A DNA stretch of 64,000 bases, from the NCBI RefSeq assembly GCF_019904235.1, contig NZ_CP063202.1:434001-498000 (forward strand), in the 5' to 3' direction. Position 1 is the stretch's first letter. Each line of letters starts with the position of its first letter. The translations under genes were made by a program, and so were the position numbers. The notes under the pieces are model-generated. The model did no database searches, had not been told where the DNA came from, and saw nothing but the letters and a program-made list of their open reading frames with translations. This document shows, in pieces, positions 45,393 to 54,746 of this stretch. The stretch comes from Erythrobacter sp. SCSIO 43205 (GTDB lineage Bacteria; Pseudomonadota; Alphaproteobacteria; Sphingomonadales; Sphingomonadaceae).

Positions 45393-46574
45393 ATGTCACG
45401 TGACGCAGTCATCGTCTCTACCGCTCGCACGCCCATCGGGCGCGCTTACAAAGGCGGCTTTAATGCAACTCCGGGCGCAACGCTCGGCTCGTTCTCTTAC
45501 AAGGCCGCGGTTGAGCGTGCCGGCATCGACGGCGGTGAAGTTGACGATGTCGTGTGGGGCGCAGTGCTTACGCAAGGAACGCAATCGGGCAATATCGGCC
45601 GTCAGGTCGCCCTTCGCGGCGGCGCACCTGTCACTGTCGCAGCGCAAACCATCGACCGCCAGTGCTCCTCAGGCCTGATGGCAATCGCAACGGCTGCCAA
45701 GCAAATCATCGTCGACAATATGGACGTTGTCGTTGGCGGTGGTCAGGATTCGATCTCCATGGTGCAGACCCCAGAGATGCGCGTTGCTCCCGACCCCTCG
45801 CTGATCGCGATGCACAAGGATGTGTATATGCCGATGCTCGCCACCGCTGAGACAGTGGCCGCGCGCTACAACATCAGCCGCGATGCGATGGATGAATACG
45901 CGCTTCAATCGCAGCAACGCACTGCTGCCGCACAGGAAGCTGGCAAGTTCGATGATGAGATCGTGCCTGCCACCACCACCATGATGGTGAAAGACAAGGA
46001 AACCGGTGAAATCTCGCAAAAAGAAGTCACCATCACCAAAGATGAAGGCAACCGTCCTTCGACCACTTTGGAAGGGCTGCAAGCGCTCCAGCCTGTGATG
46101 GGCCCGGACAAGACGATCACTGCGGGTAACGCCTCGCAGCTTTCCGATGGTTCGTCTGCAAGCGTCCTGATGGAAGCCAAGCTCGCTGAGCAAAAAGGTC
46201 TTGAGCCGCTTGGCCGTTATGTCGGTATGGCAGTTGCTGGCACCGAGCCTGACGAAATGGGCATTGGCCCTGTTTTCGCAATTCCGAAGCTGCTTAAGCA
46301 AACCGGCCTCAAGATGGATGACATCGGTCTTTGGGAATTGAACGAAGCGTTTGCTGTGCAGGTTCTTTACTGCCGCGATCAGCTCGGTATCGACAACGAC
46401 ATTCTCAACGTCAACGGCGGCTCGATTTCGATCGGTCACCCATACGGCATGACGGGCGCGCGTTGCACCGGCCACGCTTTGATCGAAGGCAAGCGTCGCG
46501 GTGCAAAATATGTTGTCGTCACCATGTGTGTCGGCGGCGGCATGGGCGCAGCGGGCCTGTTCGAAGTTTTCTAA
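45393..46574 (+). CDS. Acetyl-CoA acyltransferase (thiolase)
   Basis: Thiolase of 393 residues that condenses or cleaves beta-ketoacyl-CoA. The nucleophile Cys91 lies in [14 protein letters not shown], the base His in [12 protein letters not shown] (about 349), and the second cysteine in [10 protein letters not shown] (Cys379). The sequence is closer to degradative (FadA-like) thiolases than to PhaA as judged by eye. It follows a MaoC hydratase and ends at a clear terminator, which suggests a short acyl-CoA operon. The ribosome site is AAAAGGACACC. Confidence 0.9.
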   Translation: MSRDAVIVSTARTPIGRAYKGGFNATPGATLGSFSYKAAVERAGIDGGEVDDVVWGAVLTQGTQSGNIGRQVALRGGAPVTVAAQTIDRQCSSGLMAIATAAKQIIVDNMDVVVGGGQDSISMVQTPEMRVAPDPSLIAMHKDVYMPMLATAETVAARYNISRDAMDEYALQSQQRTAAAQEAGKFDDEIVPATTTMMVKDKETGEISQKEVTITKDEGNRPSTTLEGLQALQPVMGPDKTITAGNASQLSDGSSASVLMEAKLAEQKGLEPLGRYVGMAVAGTEPDEMGIGPVFAIPKLLKQTGLKMDDIGLWELNEAFAVQVLYCRDQLGIDNDILNVNGGSISIGHPYGMTGARCTGHALIEGKRRGAKYVVVTMCVGGGMGAAGLFEVF

Positions 46575-46601
46575 GCTTCCTCAGCTCGAAACAATGACAA
46601 G

Positions 46602-46637
46602 GGCGCGCGGAAGGGTCATCCCACCGCGCGCCTTTTT
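46602..46637 (+). terminator. Intrinsic terminator after the thiolase
   Basis: Nine-pair GC-rich stem (ggcgcgcgg/ccgcgcgcc) with a 13-base loop and five T residues. It lies between the convergent thiolase and alpha/beta hydrolase genes. Confidence 0.85.
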
Positions 46638-46655
46638 CTTTGAGGCCCTGATAAA

Positions 46656-47483
46656 TCAATTGTTCTGGAAAAAATCGACCAGGTCCGAGGCAAGCCGGTC
46701 GGTAACGGTCGCGAACACTGCGTGCGGTTCGTTCTCATATTCGATCAGCGTCGCGCTCTCGACTTTCTCTGCCACTTGGCGACCCGTGACCTCAATCGGG
46801 ACCGTCTTATCCGCGGTCCCGTGAATGACGAGCGTTGGCACGGTGATGTGCTCAAGGTCTGGCCTGAAATCGGTGTAGGCAAAAGCGGCAGCGGACTTGA
46901 GGGTCGCATATTGCGCGCTCTTCATTGTGGTCAGCCATGCCCAGTGTCGTTCTTCGTCGCTCACCTGCGTACCGGGGCCCCCGACACCGTAAAAATCCTT
47001 GAAGAAATCAGTGAAGAATGCGCGAAAATCGCTCTTCATGCCCTTGGTCATCTCCTGAAATGTCTCATCCGGGACACCGTCGGGATTATCGTCGGTTTTC
47101 AACATATAAGGCACAACCGAGCTGATGAGAGCCGCAGCGTTGACGCCTTTTCCGCCGTGCCGGCTCATGTAGCGCGCGATTTCACCACCACCCATCGAAA
47201 ATCCGGCGAGGCCGATATTCTCGGTCAGTCCGAGGTGGTTGATCAGATCCGCCAGATCATCGCTGAAAGTATCGTAGTCATACCCCCCCGAAGCATGGTC
47301 GGACCGACCGAAACCGCGACGGTCATAGGCAATCGCGCGCATACCTTTGTCGGCAAGCTCCATCATCACCGGATCCCAGCTATCGCCCGATAGAGGCCAG
47401 CCGTGGATCAAGATGATAGGACGACCTTCGCCCAGTTCCTTATAGCGAATGTGTGTTCCGTCGCGGGTTGCAAATTTTGGCAT
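46656..47483 (-). CDS. Alpha/beta hydrolase, non-heme haloperoxidase-like
   Basis: A 275-residue alpha/beta hydrolase of the cofactor-free chloroperoxidase/esterase group. The oxyanion-forming HGWP (27-30), the nucleophile elbow GFSMGGGE (Ser96), Asp225 in HGTADKTVP and His254 in NEPHAVF are all present. The family hydrolyses esters or lactones and can make peracids in vitro; the natural substrate is unknown. There is no signal peptide. It stands alone, transcribed towards the terminator at 46602-46637. Confidence 0.88.
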   Translation of the reverse strand: MPKFATRDGTHIRYKELGEGRPIILIHGWPLSGDSWDPVMMELADKGMRAIAYDRRGFGRSDHASGGYDYDTFSDDLADLINHLGLTENIGLAGFSMGGGEIARYMSRHGGKGVNAAALISSVVPYMLKTDDNPDGVPDETFQEMTKGMKSDFRAFFTDFFKDFYGVGGPGTQVSDEERHWAWLTTMKSAQYATLKSAAAFAYTDFRPDLEHITVPTLVIHGTADKTVPIEVTGRQVAEKVESATLIEYENEPHAVFATVTDRLASDLVDFFQNN

Positions 47484-47626
47484 GGGGGCGTTTCCTTTGA
47501 TTATTCATTCGATTCCCCTGACGAACAAGAAGTCAGCGCCATCGTTCCATGACGATTGGGGGCGAGCCGGGACCGTTGCGGCGTGGGGCTTGCCACTGAA
47601 GACGCACTGGCGCATCCTGCCTGCCC

Positions 47627-48232
47627 ATGGGCATTTTGGAAATCATCGGGATCGCAGGGTCAGTGAGCCTCTTAAGCGGTTGGCGGCTTTATCTGTGCAT
47701 TTTTGCAACCGGCCTTGCGATGCGGTTGGAGGCGCTGCCTGTGCCAGAGCATCTGGCCAGTCTCGGCGTGCTTGAAAACCCGTGGGTTATGGGGATCGCA
47801 GCTGTTGGCGCGCTGGCGGAATTTTTCGCCGATAAGGTAATGTGGCTCGATAGCGCTTGGGACACGGTGCACACGCTCGTTCGCCCGGTTGGCGGGGCGT
47901 TGCTCGCGCTCGCGATTGTCGATCCGTCCGACCCTGCGACCCAAGTGATTGCCTTCTTGCTAGGCGGCGGGGCCAGTTTCCTCGCGCATGGCGGCAAAGC
48001 CTCGGCGCGCGCCGTGGTCAACACATCGCCTGAACCTGTCAGCAATGTCGCTGTCTCCACCGCAGAGGATGTCGCGACCGTTGGCCTCTTATGGTTCGCC
48101 TATGAATACCCGCTTGCCGCTGCCGGGGTGGCGGCGGTCCTGCTGGTTGTTGTGATCGGTCTTTTGTGGATGGCCAAGCGGGTGATCAGCCGCCTGTTCT
48201 TCCGCACTCCTAAGGAAATTTCCGAGGGTTAA
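47627..48232 (+). CDS. DUF4126 membrane protein
   Basis: Predicted inner-membrane protein of 201 residues with four to five helices, rich in Ala/Gly/Val. It matches the DUF4126 family: an N-terminal IGIAGSVSLLSGWRLYLCIF, a central EFFADKVMWLDSAWDTVHTL, and a GGGASFLAHGGKASARAVVN segment. The AHGGKA and EFFADK motifs are the family's conserved parts as I recall. The function is unknown. It is followed by sthA in the same direction, 44 bases on. Confidence 0.82.
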   Translation: MGILEIIGIAGSVSLLSGWRLYLCIFATGLAMRLEALPVPEHLASLGVLENPWVMGIAAVGALAEFFADKVMWLDSAWDTVHTLVRPVGGALLALAIVDPSDPATQVIAFLLGGGASFLAHGGKASARAVVNTSPEPVSNVAVSTAEDVATVGLLWFAYEYPLAAAGVAAVLLVVVIGLLWMAKRVISRLFFRTPKEISEG

Positions 48233-48276
48233 GCCACACCCCCTGTGGTCGTTCTCCTGTATGGACGGGAGGCCCT

Positions 48277-49731
48277 ATGGCGCGTTTTGACTTTATTGTA
48301 TTGGGAGCTGGCCCTGCCGGACGGCGCGCTGCCATCCAGGCGGCTAAACTTGGCAAGTCAGTGGTGGTGGTGGATGACCGCGCAAAGGTCGGCGGAGTGT
48401 CAGTGCACACTGGCACAATCCCCTCAAAGACTCTGCGCGAGACGGCGCTTAACCTGTCGGGTTGGCGCGAGCGCGCATTTTATGGCCAAGGGTACAGGAC
48501 CAGAGCGACAATCTGCTCTGATGATCTTGATCAACGTATCGGTAAAACCTTCGACTATGAAGTGGCCGTCCTCGAACACCAGTTTGCGCGCAACGGTGTG
48601 CAGACAATCGCCGGACGCGGATACTTCAAAAGCGCCCACGAGATAGCGATCAAGCGCGAGCTCGGTGGCTCTGAAATCGAAGAGATAATCGAGGGCGAGA
48701 AAATCCTCATTTCGGTTGGTACGCGCCCCTATCGGCCCGCACATATCCCGTTCAACCAGACCAATGTCTTCGATAGCGACAGCTTCATCCTCCAACCGCA
48801 AATGCCCTCTAGTCTGACGGTGGTGGGCGGGGGCGTGATCGGCCTTGAATATGCGACGATCTTTAGCGCGCTCGACATTCCGGTGACATTGATCGAGCCC
48901 AATGAGCAGCTCTTGCCCTTCATGGACCGGGAGATCGTTGATCACCTCGTTCAATCCATGCGTGAGCGGGGGATGTGCCTGAGGCTGGGATGCTCGCTTT
49001 CCTATGTCTATTTCAGCGAAAAGGGCGACCCCATTTGCCAATTGGCCGACGGGCGTTTGATCGGGTCGCAAATGGTCCTGTTTGCGGCCGGGCGTGAGGG
49101 ATCGACGTCTGGCCTCAATCTGGAAGCGTGCGGGCTTGAGGCGGACGGGCGTGGACGGCTCGAAGTCGATCGCACCACGTTTCAGACTTCTGTCCCCCAT
49201 ATCTATGCCGCAGGCGATGTAATCGGCTTTCCCAGCCTCGCCTCCACCTCAATGGAGCAGGGCCGCGCGGTTGCCTGCCATGCGTTTGGCGAACCGATTT
49301 GCGCTGACGATCAAGCACCGCCTTACGGGGTCTACGCGGTTCCCGAACTTTCCAGTGTCGGCATGACAGAGGACGATGCGCGCAAAGCGGGCGTTCCTTA
49401 CGAATGCGGCATTGCGCGGTTCAGAGAAACATCGCGCGGGCACATCATGGGGCTTGAGGCGGGTATCCTCAAGCTCATCTGCCACCGCGACACGCGCAAG
49501 CTTATAGGGGTTCACGTCGTTGGCGAAGGAGCCTCGGAGCTGGTCCATATCGGACAGGCCGTGCTTAACCTTGGCGGGACAATCGACTATTTCGTCGAGA
49601 ACAGCTTCAACTATCCAACGCTTGCCGAAGGCTACAAAGTCGCAGCGCTGGACCTTTGGAACCGTTTGCAAATCGCGCCGGCTAAATCGAGCCCTGAAAA
49701 GCCGCGCCGGCGCAAGAAGAAAGCTGCCTAA
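48277..49731 (+). CDS. sthA: Soluble pyridine nucleotide transhydrogenase
   Basis: FAD enzyme that exchanges hydride between NADPH and NAD+ in the cytoplasm. The 484 residues show FIVLGAGPAGRRAAIQAAKL for FAD, VGGGVIGLEYATIF for NAD(P), and a C-terminal dimerisation domain. The region that carries the redox disulfide in related lipoamide dehydrogenases reads GGVSVHTGTIPSKTLRE, with no cysteine. This separates transhydrogenases from disulfide reductases and supports the call. A basic RRRKKKAA tail ends the chain. Its TAA stop overlaps the stop of the convergent gene by four bases. Confidence 0.9.
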   Translation: MARFDFIVLGAGPAGRRAAIQAAKLGKSVVVVDDRAKVGGVSVHTGTIPSKTLRETALNLSGWRERAFYGQGYRTRATICSDDLDQRIGKTFDYEVAVLEHQFARNGVQTIAGRGYFKSAHEIAIKRELGGSEIEEIIEGEKILISVGTRPYRPAHIPFNQTNVFDSDSFILQPQMPSSLTVVGGGVIGLEYATIFSALDIPVTLIEPNEQLLPFMDREIVDHLVQSMRERGMCLRLGCSLSYVYFSEKGDPICQLADGRLIGSQMVLFAAGREGSTSGLNLEACGLEADGRGRLEVDRTTFQTSVPHIYAAGDVIGFPSLASTSMEQGRAVACHAFGEPICADDQAPPYGVYAVPELSSVGMTEDDARKAGVPYECGIARFRETSRGHIMGLEAGILKLICHRDTRKLIGVHVVGEGASELVHIGQAVLNLGGTIDYFVENSFNYPTLAEGYKVAALDLWNRLQIAPAKSSPEKPRRRKKKAA

Positions 49732-50177
49732 CCGCCGTCGCTTGGGTTGGAGCCGCTTTCGCTCGCGGTGTTTTGCTCGGCCATCATATTGCCGCCGAGC
49801 CCTTTTACCACAGATGCCTGCATCGGGCGCCTGAGCCGCGTTTTGTCCTCGCTGGGGGCAAGAAGGCCGCTCACAAATTCGACCATTTGCCCGACCATGC
49901 CCTGATCCTGCGGCGGTTTAATCCGCACGGCTTTGTCTGGCTCCACGACCACAAATTTGTCGCCACGCACCAGAACCGCATTGGCCGCTCCGCTTGTCTT
50001 GACGACATCGCCCACCTGCAATTCAGTTCCGCGTGCGCCATAGAGTGATTTGTCGCCGCGAATGACGGATACCTGCCCGTCTGCTTCGGAAATGCTCCAA
50101 CCAGAGCTCTGCGCAAGCGCGGCGCTGCCCATGCACAAGGCTGCTGCAACGCAAATGGTTTTGGTCGTCTGGATCAT
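49728..50177 (-). CDS. Exported FecR-like domain protein
   Basis: A 149-residue secreted protein. A signal peptide ends at AALA (about 22), then a small domain follows (GQVSVIRGDKSLYGARGTEL, then VGDVVKTSGAANAVLVRGDK). This is the beta pattern of FecR/SLR-like periplasmic domains, where 'xVxRGxxxxxAxxGxxLxxGDxV' is typical. The C-terminal part is basic and then Ser/Gly-rich. No sigma factor or TonB receptor accompanies it, so this is not a classic FecR signalling set. The function is unknown. Confidence 0.65.
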   Translation of the reverse strand: MIQTTKTICVAAALCMGSAALAQSSGWSISEADGQVSVIRGDKSLYGARGTELQVGDVVKTSGAANAVLVRGDKFVVVEPDKAVRIKPPQDQGMVGQMVEFVSGLLAPSEDKTRLRRPMQASVVKGLGGNMMAEQNTASESGSNPSDGG

Positions 50178-50269
50178 ATTCGCCCCATTGCTTCGATCAG
50201 ATCGAGCATATGGGATACTACTTAGGCTTTACCGCCAGATTGGGCCTTGTGGTTAAGGGCGGGTAACCA

Positions 50270-51277
50270 TCATTGAAGGAGCACGCGCGCCTCAGCGTCG
50301 ATTGCGGCAATGATTTCGCCTGCGCTGGGCGCGTCCTTGATAAGCCCCGTCCCTTCACCAACGGTCACGTGTGCGCGGGAGTAATCGCGCGCTTCAACAC
50401 CCGCCTTATAGTTGGCAATTGCCCCGGCTGGGTCAGCGCCGAGTTCGTCCAAGCGGCCTTCCCATTCGCGGTGAATACCATTTCGAAGCGCTCGAAAATC
50501 AAAGTGGGCTGGCCAGTTTTTCTCGCGCAATATGTCAAACACTTTGGAACGCGCGGTGCTGTCACCATCAGCGGCCACGGCTTGAGCAATCGCGGCTTCT
50601 GGCGCCAGGCTTTCAGCGCTCGCCCAAAGACGTGAGCCCACCAATGCGCCGTCCGCGCCAAGCATAAGAGCAGCAGCAAGTCCGCGCCCATCGGCAATCC
50701 CGCCTGCTGCGAGCAATTGAACGTGGGGCGCCTTGGCGGCGAGATAATCGGCAATTTCGGGCACCAGCGTAAAGGTACTGCGCCCGTCGAGTGCGTTCAT
50801 CCCATGACCGCCTGCTTCTGCGCCTTGCGCAACGATAACGCTTGCGCCCGCCTCCACCGCCTCGCGCGCCATGGCGAGCGTTTGCACCTGACAGATCAGC
50901 GCAATATCAGCGGCGATGATGCGTTTGGCGAGCGCTGTGGGATCGCCAAAGGAAAGCATGATTGCAGCAGGTTTTGCTTCGCGATCCAGCAGCCAATCGA
51001 GCGCCGATGAATCCTCCTCCAGTCGCCAGGTGATGAAACCACAGCCCAGCCGCGCAAGAGCCTCTGGCGTATCACAAAGCGCTTCTTCAGCGGCTGAATA
51101 TTGGGTGCTGGTAAACTCTAGATCGCCGTAAGCCCCGCCGATCAGCGCCAGTGCCCCCGCCTTGGCGCAGGTCGTTGCCAAAGCGCCGCCAGTGCCAAAC
51201 GCCATAGGGGCAAGCGCAATCGGCGTGGAAAGGCCAAACCGCCGCGCAAAACGGCTATCGCTGAGCCTGTCGGCCAT
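50270..51277 (-). CDS. Nitronate monooxygenase (2-nitropropane dioxygenase family)
   Basis: FMN-dependent TIM-barrel oxidoreductase of 335 residues that oxidises alkyl nitronates such as propionate-3-nitronate. The N-terminal PIALAPMAFGTGGALA, the FMN-phosphate region AAGGIADGRGLAAALMLGAD, and the family signature AQGAEAGGHG are present. Some family members instead serve as enoyl-ACP reductases (FabK), but the AQGxEAGGH block and length favour nitronate monooxygenase. The ATG at 51277 was taken over the adjacent TTG. It lies nine bases after phaZ and is probably co-transcribed with it. Confidence 0.85.
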   Translation of the reverse strand: MADRLSDSRFARRFGLSTPIALAPMAFGTGGALATTCAKAGALALIGGAYGDLEFTSTQYSAAEEALCDTPEALARLGCGFITWRLEEDSSALDWLLDREAKPAAIMLSFGDPTALAKRIIAADIALICQVQTLAMAREAVEAGASVIVAQGAEAGGHGMNALDGRSTFTLVPEIADYLAAKAPHVQLLAAGGIADGRGLAAALMLGADGALVGSRLWASAESLAPEAAIAQAVAADGDSTARSKVFDILREKNWPAHFDFRALRNGIHREWEGRLDELGADPAGAIANYKAGVEARDYSRAHVTVGEGTGLIKDAPSAGEIIAAIDAEARVLLQ

Positions 51278-51286
51278 CAATGCCTC

Positions 51287-52558
51287 TTAAGAATGAGCGG
51301 CGATAAACTCTTCGACCACCGGCGCGACTTTCGTGCGCCAGCGGCTCCCGTTGAAGATGCCATAGTGGCCTGCGCCCTCAGCCAGAAGATATTTCTTCTT
51401 ATCTTCGGCCAAATTGGGCGTGAGTTTGAGAGCCGCCTTGGTTTGGCCGATGCCTGAAATATCATCGCGCTCACCTTCGACCGCGAGAAGGGCGGTGTGA
51501 GTAATGCCAGCAAGGTCAACGATCTCGCCTTTATGGCGGAACTCGCCATTGGGGATGGAGTGTTTCTGGAACACTTCTTCGACGGTCTGGAGGTAAAATT
51601 CCGCGGTCATATCGCAAACGGCGCGATATTCGTCGTAGAAATCCTTGGTCGCCTGCGCGCTTTCTTCATCGCCCAGTGTGAGGTGTTTGAACATCTCATA
51701 ATGGCTCATCATATGGCTTTGCAGGTTCATGCTCATAAAGGCGGAAAGCTGCATGAAGCCTGGATAAACCTTACGTCCCGCGCCGCGATATTGCATCGGG
51801 ACGGTGGCGATTACGCTTTGACGGAACCATTCGATTGGACGGTTCATCGCATGATCATTGACCGTGGTCGGGCTTTCGCGCGTGTCAATCGGCCCGCCCA
51901 TCATGGTGAGGGTGTCGGGACTTGCGGGCGAGTCGTGCTGGTTAAGCAGCGCGGTTGCGGCGAAGGCAGGAACCGAAGGCTGGCACACTGCCATCATATG
52001 CGGGCGCGCAGGCTTGGTCCGTTCTGTCCCCGATTGCGCGGCGATATATTCGAGAAATTCGATCAGATAGTCGATGTAATCATCAAGGTCGAATGACCCT
52101 TCGTGCACGGGCACGGTCTTCGCATCGGCCCAGTCAGTGATGTACACTTCGCACGACTCCAGCATCCGTTCGACCGTCCCGCGAAGCAGCGTTGCAAAGT
52201 GCCCGCTCATCGGCGCTGCGATCAGCAATTTGGGCCGGCGCGCAGTAGCCTCGCCATCGACAATGTCCACGCCTTCAACGCGGAAGCGTTTGAGATCACC
52301 AAACGGGCGATTGAGCACGGTTGATTCGATGACCGAATGGGTCTTTCCATCAATCGCAACTTCGGTGATGCCAAAGGCGGGCTTTCCGTATGCAGCGGTT
52401 GAATGGGCAAGCACGTCAAAAGCATTGGCGCTCATCGCGCCGATGGTGGTCTTGCTCCACGGATTGGAGGGGCTGCTTAAGAGCTCGGAACTGAGTGAGG
52501 CGACCGTGCTGACTGAATTGAGCCAGCTGCGCTGGAGTTCATAGGCTTTGTAAAGCAT
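51287..52558 (-). CDS. phaZ: Intracellular polyhydroxyalkanoate depolymerase
   Basis: It breaks down PHB granules inside the cell. The 423-residue protein starts MLYKAYELQRSW, like the i-PhaZ family; an upstream in-frame start at 52573 is less likely. The nucleophile is the cysteine in MMAVCQPSVPAFAA (Cys192), typical of the intracellular class. The acid lies in VEGERDDISG and the base in EGAGHYGIFNG. There is no signal peptide, in keeping with a granule-bound enzyme. Together with phaB (19 kb) it shows that the cell stores and uses PHA; phaC is not in the window. Confidence 0.92.
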   Translation of the reverse strand: MLYKAYELQRSWLNSVSTVASLSSELLSSPSNPWSKTTIGAMSANAFDVLAHSTAAYGKPAFGITEVAIDGKTHSVIESTVLNRPFGDLKRFRVEGVDIVDGEATARRPKLLIAAPMSGHFATLLRGTVERMLESCEVYITDWADAKTVPVHEGSFDLDDYIDYLIEFLEYIAAQSGTERTKPARPHMMAVCQPSVPAFAATALLNQHDSPASPDTLTMMGGPIDTRESPTTVNDHAMNRPIEWFRQSVIATVPMQYRGAGRKVYPGFMQLSAFMSMNLQSHMMSHYEMFKHLTLGDEESAQATKDFYDEYRAVCDMTAEFYLQTVEEVFQKHSIPNGEFRHKGEIVDLAGITHTALLAVEGERDDISGIGQTKAALKLTPNLAEDKKKYLLAEGAGHYGIFNGSRWRTKVAPVVEEFIAAHS

Positions 52559-52759
52559 TGTTGACCCGTCCAAAGTTTGGGCGCGTGGCTCGACTTATCG
52601 GCCCCTTGATCGGGCCTATCACGCGGCGTTTGTGTCTCGTCTTACATGGGGTGTGACAGATAATTGTGCAATGCACAATCGCCTTCGTCGCGCCCGTCTG
52701 TCGATTTTGTGGCTTTTGCAGGTGTAATTTTTAGCATTCGCGACTAGGTGAAAGTCGAT

Positions 52760-54607
52760 ATGAATGCGCAAGCTGACAAAATCCAGACAGGTGATGGCGA
52801 CGAAAGTGGGTCGGTGGAGGACACTGCTGAGGTAAGCGAGGCCGCGCCAAAGTCGCGTTCGCTCGCGCCTTTGAGGATGGTTTTTGGTGAGGCGGGGAAA
52901 TACCCGGCTCAGATCGGCTATGCGCTTGCCGCTTTGATGGTGTCGGCGCTGGCTACTCTCGCGATCCCGTGGCGCTTCAAGGTCATTATCGACGAAGCAT
53001 TCAGCGGCTCTGCCGGACCCGAAGAGATCGGCCATGCTTTCCAATATCTGCTGATGATTGTTTTAATTCTGGGCATCGGGACAGCGGCCAGGTTTTATTT
53101 CGTCAGCTGGATCGGGGAGCGGGTCGTGGCCGACATACGGCTAAAGGTACAGCGCAACCTGCTGCGTTTGTCGCCCAGCTTTTACGAGGAAAACAGCCCT
53201 AAGGAAATTTCCAGCCGAATGACTTCGGACACCGCGATTATTGAGACGGTGGTGGGCACAACCGTATCGGTCGCGCTTCGCAACACGCTTACGGGCATTG
53301 GCGGGATAATCCTGCTGTTCTATCTTGCGCCGACGCTCACCATATCTCTTTTGATCGGGATACCTCTCGTGATCCTCCCGATTGTCTTTTTCGGACGCAA
53401 GATTCGCGCTGTTTCGCGATCAAGCCAGGACCGCGTGGCAGATGTGGGCGCCTATGTGACCGAAGTCCTTTCCGCGATGAAGGTCGTTCAAAGCTTCGGG
53501 CAGGAAGCGCGCGAAGGCGATCGGTTTGCCGGCGTTGTGGAGCGGACCTTCGACACTGCGCGGCGGCGGATCGCGCTTCGTGCGGGTATGACATCCATCG
53601 TCATCCTGCTCGTTTTTGGCGGTATTACGCTGGTGATGTGGCGCGGCGCGCTTGCGGTTTCGCAAGGTGAAATCAGCGGCGGGACCATCGCTGCATTTGT
53701 TCTGACCGGCGGCCTTGTCGCGGGCGCTTTGGGCTCGCTCACCGAAGTTTACGGCGATCTTTTGCGCGGCGCAGGTGCGGCTAGCCGGTTGGCGGAATTG
53801 CTTGAGACGCGCTCTGAAATCGCCGCACCGCAGAGGCCAGAAGCGCTGCCGTCGCCGCCTCGTGGATCGCTTTCCTTTCGCAATGTCACTTTTCGCTATC
53901 CCGCGCGGCCTGACACGCCTGCGCTCAAAAACTTCAGCCTTGAAATCGAGCCGGGAGAGACGGTTGCTATCGTTGGCCCGTCGGGCGCTGGTAAATCCAC
54001 GCTGTTCCAACTGGTTGAGCGTTTTTACGACCCGCAAGAGGGCACTATCCGCCTCGACGGCGTGCCTCTGCCAAAGGCGGATCCTGCCGATATTCGCGAG
54101 AGGCTGGCTTTCGTCCCGCAAGAGGGTGTTTTGTTCAGCGCCAATGCGCGAGACAACCTTCGCTATGGCCGCTGGGATGCGTCCGATGAAGAAATCTGGG
54201 AAGCTGCGCGCGCGGCCAATGCTGAAGAGTTCTTGAAAGCGCTTCCCCAAGGGCTCGACACTTATCTTGGCGAAGGCGGTACGCAGCTTTCCGGTGGTCA
54301 GCGGCAACGCGTGGCGATTGCCCGCGCGCTCCTGCGCGATGCACCGATCCTGTTGCTGGACGAGGCGACCAGCGCATTGGATGCGCAAAGCGAACAATTG
54401 GTGCAAGCTGCGCTCGATGAGTTGATGAAAGACCGCACGACCCTTGTGATTGCGCACCGCCTTGCGACCGTGCGCGCAGCCGACCGCATTATCGTGCTGA
54501 GCAATGGCGAAGCGGTCGAACAGGGAACGCACGCCGAATTGACAGAAAATGGCGGGCTTTACGCGCGCCTTGCCAAGTTGCAGTTTGCAGCAACCGAGGC
54601 GGCATAA
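52760..54607 (+). CDS. ABC transporter, fused permease-ATPase (MsbA/lipid-exporter type)
   Basis: A half-transporter of 615 residues that dimerises in the inner membrane. It has a hydrophilic acidic N-terminus (about 40 residues), six helices (about 50-320), and an ATPase domain with Walker A GPSGAGKST, signature LSGGQRQRVAIARALL, Walker B ILLLDEATSALD and the H-loop IAHRLATVR. The ATG at 52760 is used because AGGTGA lies eight bases before it; a GTG at 52748 is in frame. It lacks the N-terminal C39 peptidase domain of bacteriocin exporters. Possible substrates are lipid A-type lipids or drugs. It stands alone. Confidence 0.9.
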   Translation: MNAQADKIQTGDGDESGSVEDTAEVSEAAPKSRSLAPLRMVFGEAGKYPAQIGYALAALMVSALATLAIPWRFKVIIDEAFSGSAGPEEIGHAFQYLLMIVLILGIGTAARFYFVSWIGERVVADIRLKVQRNLLRLSPSFYEENSPKEISSRMTSDTAIIETVVGTTVSVALRNTLTGIGGIILLFYLAPTLTISLLIGIPLVILPIVFFGRKIRAVSRSSQDRVADVGAYVTEVLSAMKVVQSFGQEAREGDRFAGVVERTFDTARRRIALRAGMTSIVILLVFGGITLVMWRGALAVSQGEISGGTIAAFVLTGGLVAGALGSLTEVYGDLLRGAGAASRLAELLETRSEIAAPQRPEALPSPPRGSLSFRNVTFRYPARPDTPALKNFSLEIEPGETVAIVGPSGAGKSTLFQLVERFYDPQEGTIRLDGVPLPKADPADIRERLAFVPQEGVLFSANARDNLRYGRWDASDEEIWEAARAANAEEFLKALPQGLDTYLGEGGTQLSGGQRQRVAIARALLRDAPILLLDEATSALDAQSEQLVQAALDELMKDRTTLVIAHRLATVRAADRIIVLSNGEAVEQGTHAELTENGGLYARLAKLQFAATEAA

Positions 54608-54746
54608 CCGGGCACGACTGAACGGCACTTCTTTCGACGAACAACGCTGCACGTGCGACCAAGGGCAACCTTGTCGATGCGCTTGCGCTAAACCACATTT
54701 ACGAGAGTAACGTCTCAAGCAATTTTCAATCGGGGACCAATTGAAC

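Noticed and set aside
48277-49731. Lipoamide dehydrogenase or mercuric reductase for the gene called sthA
   Set aside because: The redox-active cysteine pair is missing in the GGVSVHTGTIPSK region, which excludes a disulfide reductase.
52760-54607. The ABC exporter as the dedicated transporter of the GG-leader peptide
   Set aside because: It lacks the N-terminal C39 peptidase domain that such exporters use to cut double-glycine leaders, and is 37 kb away.
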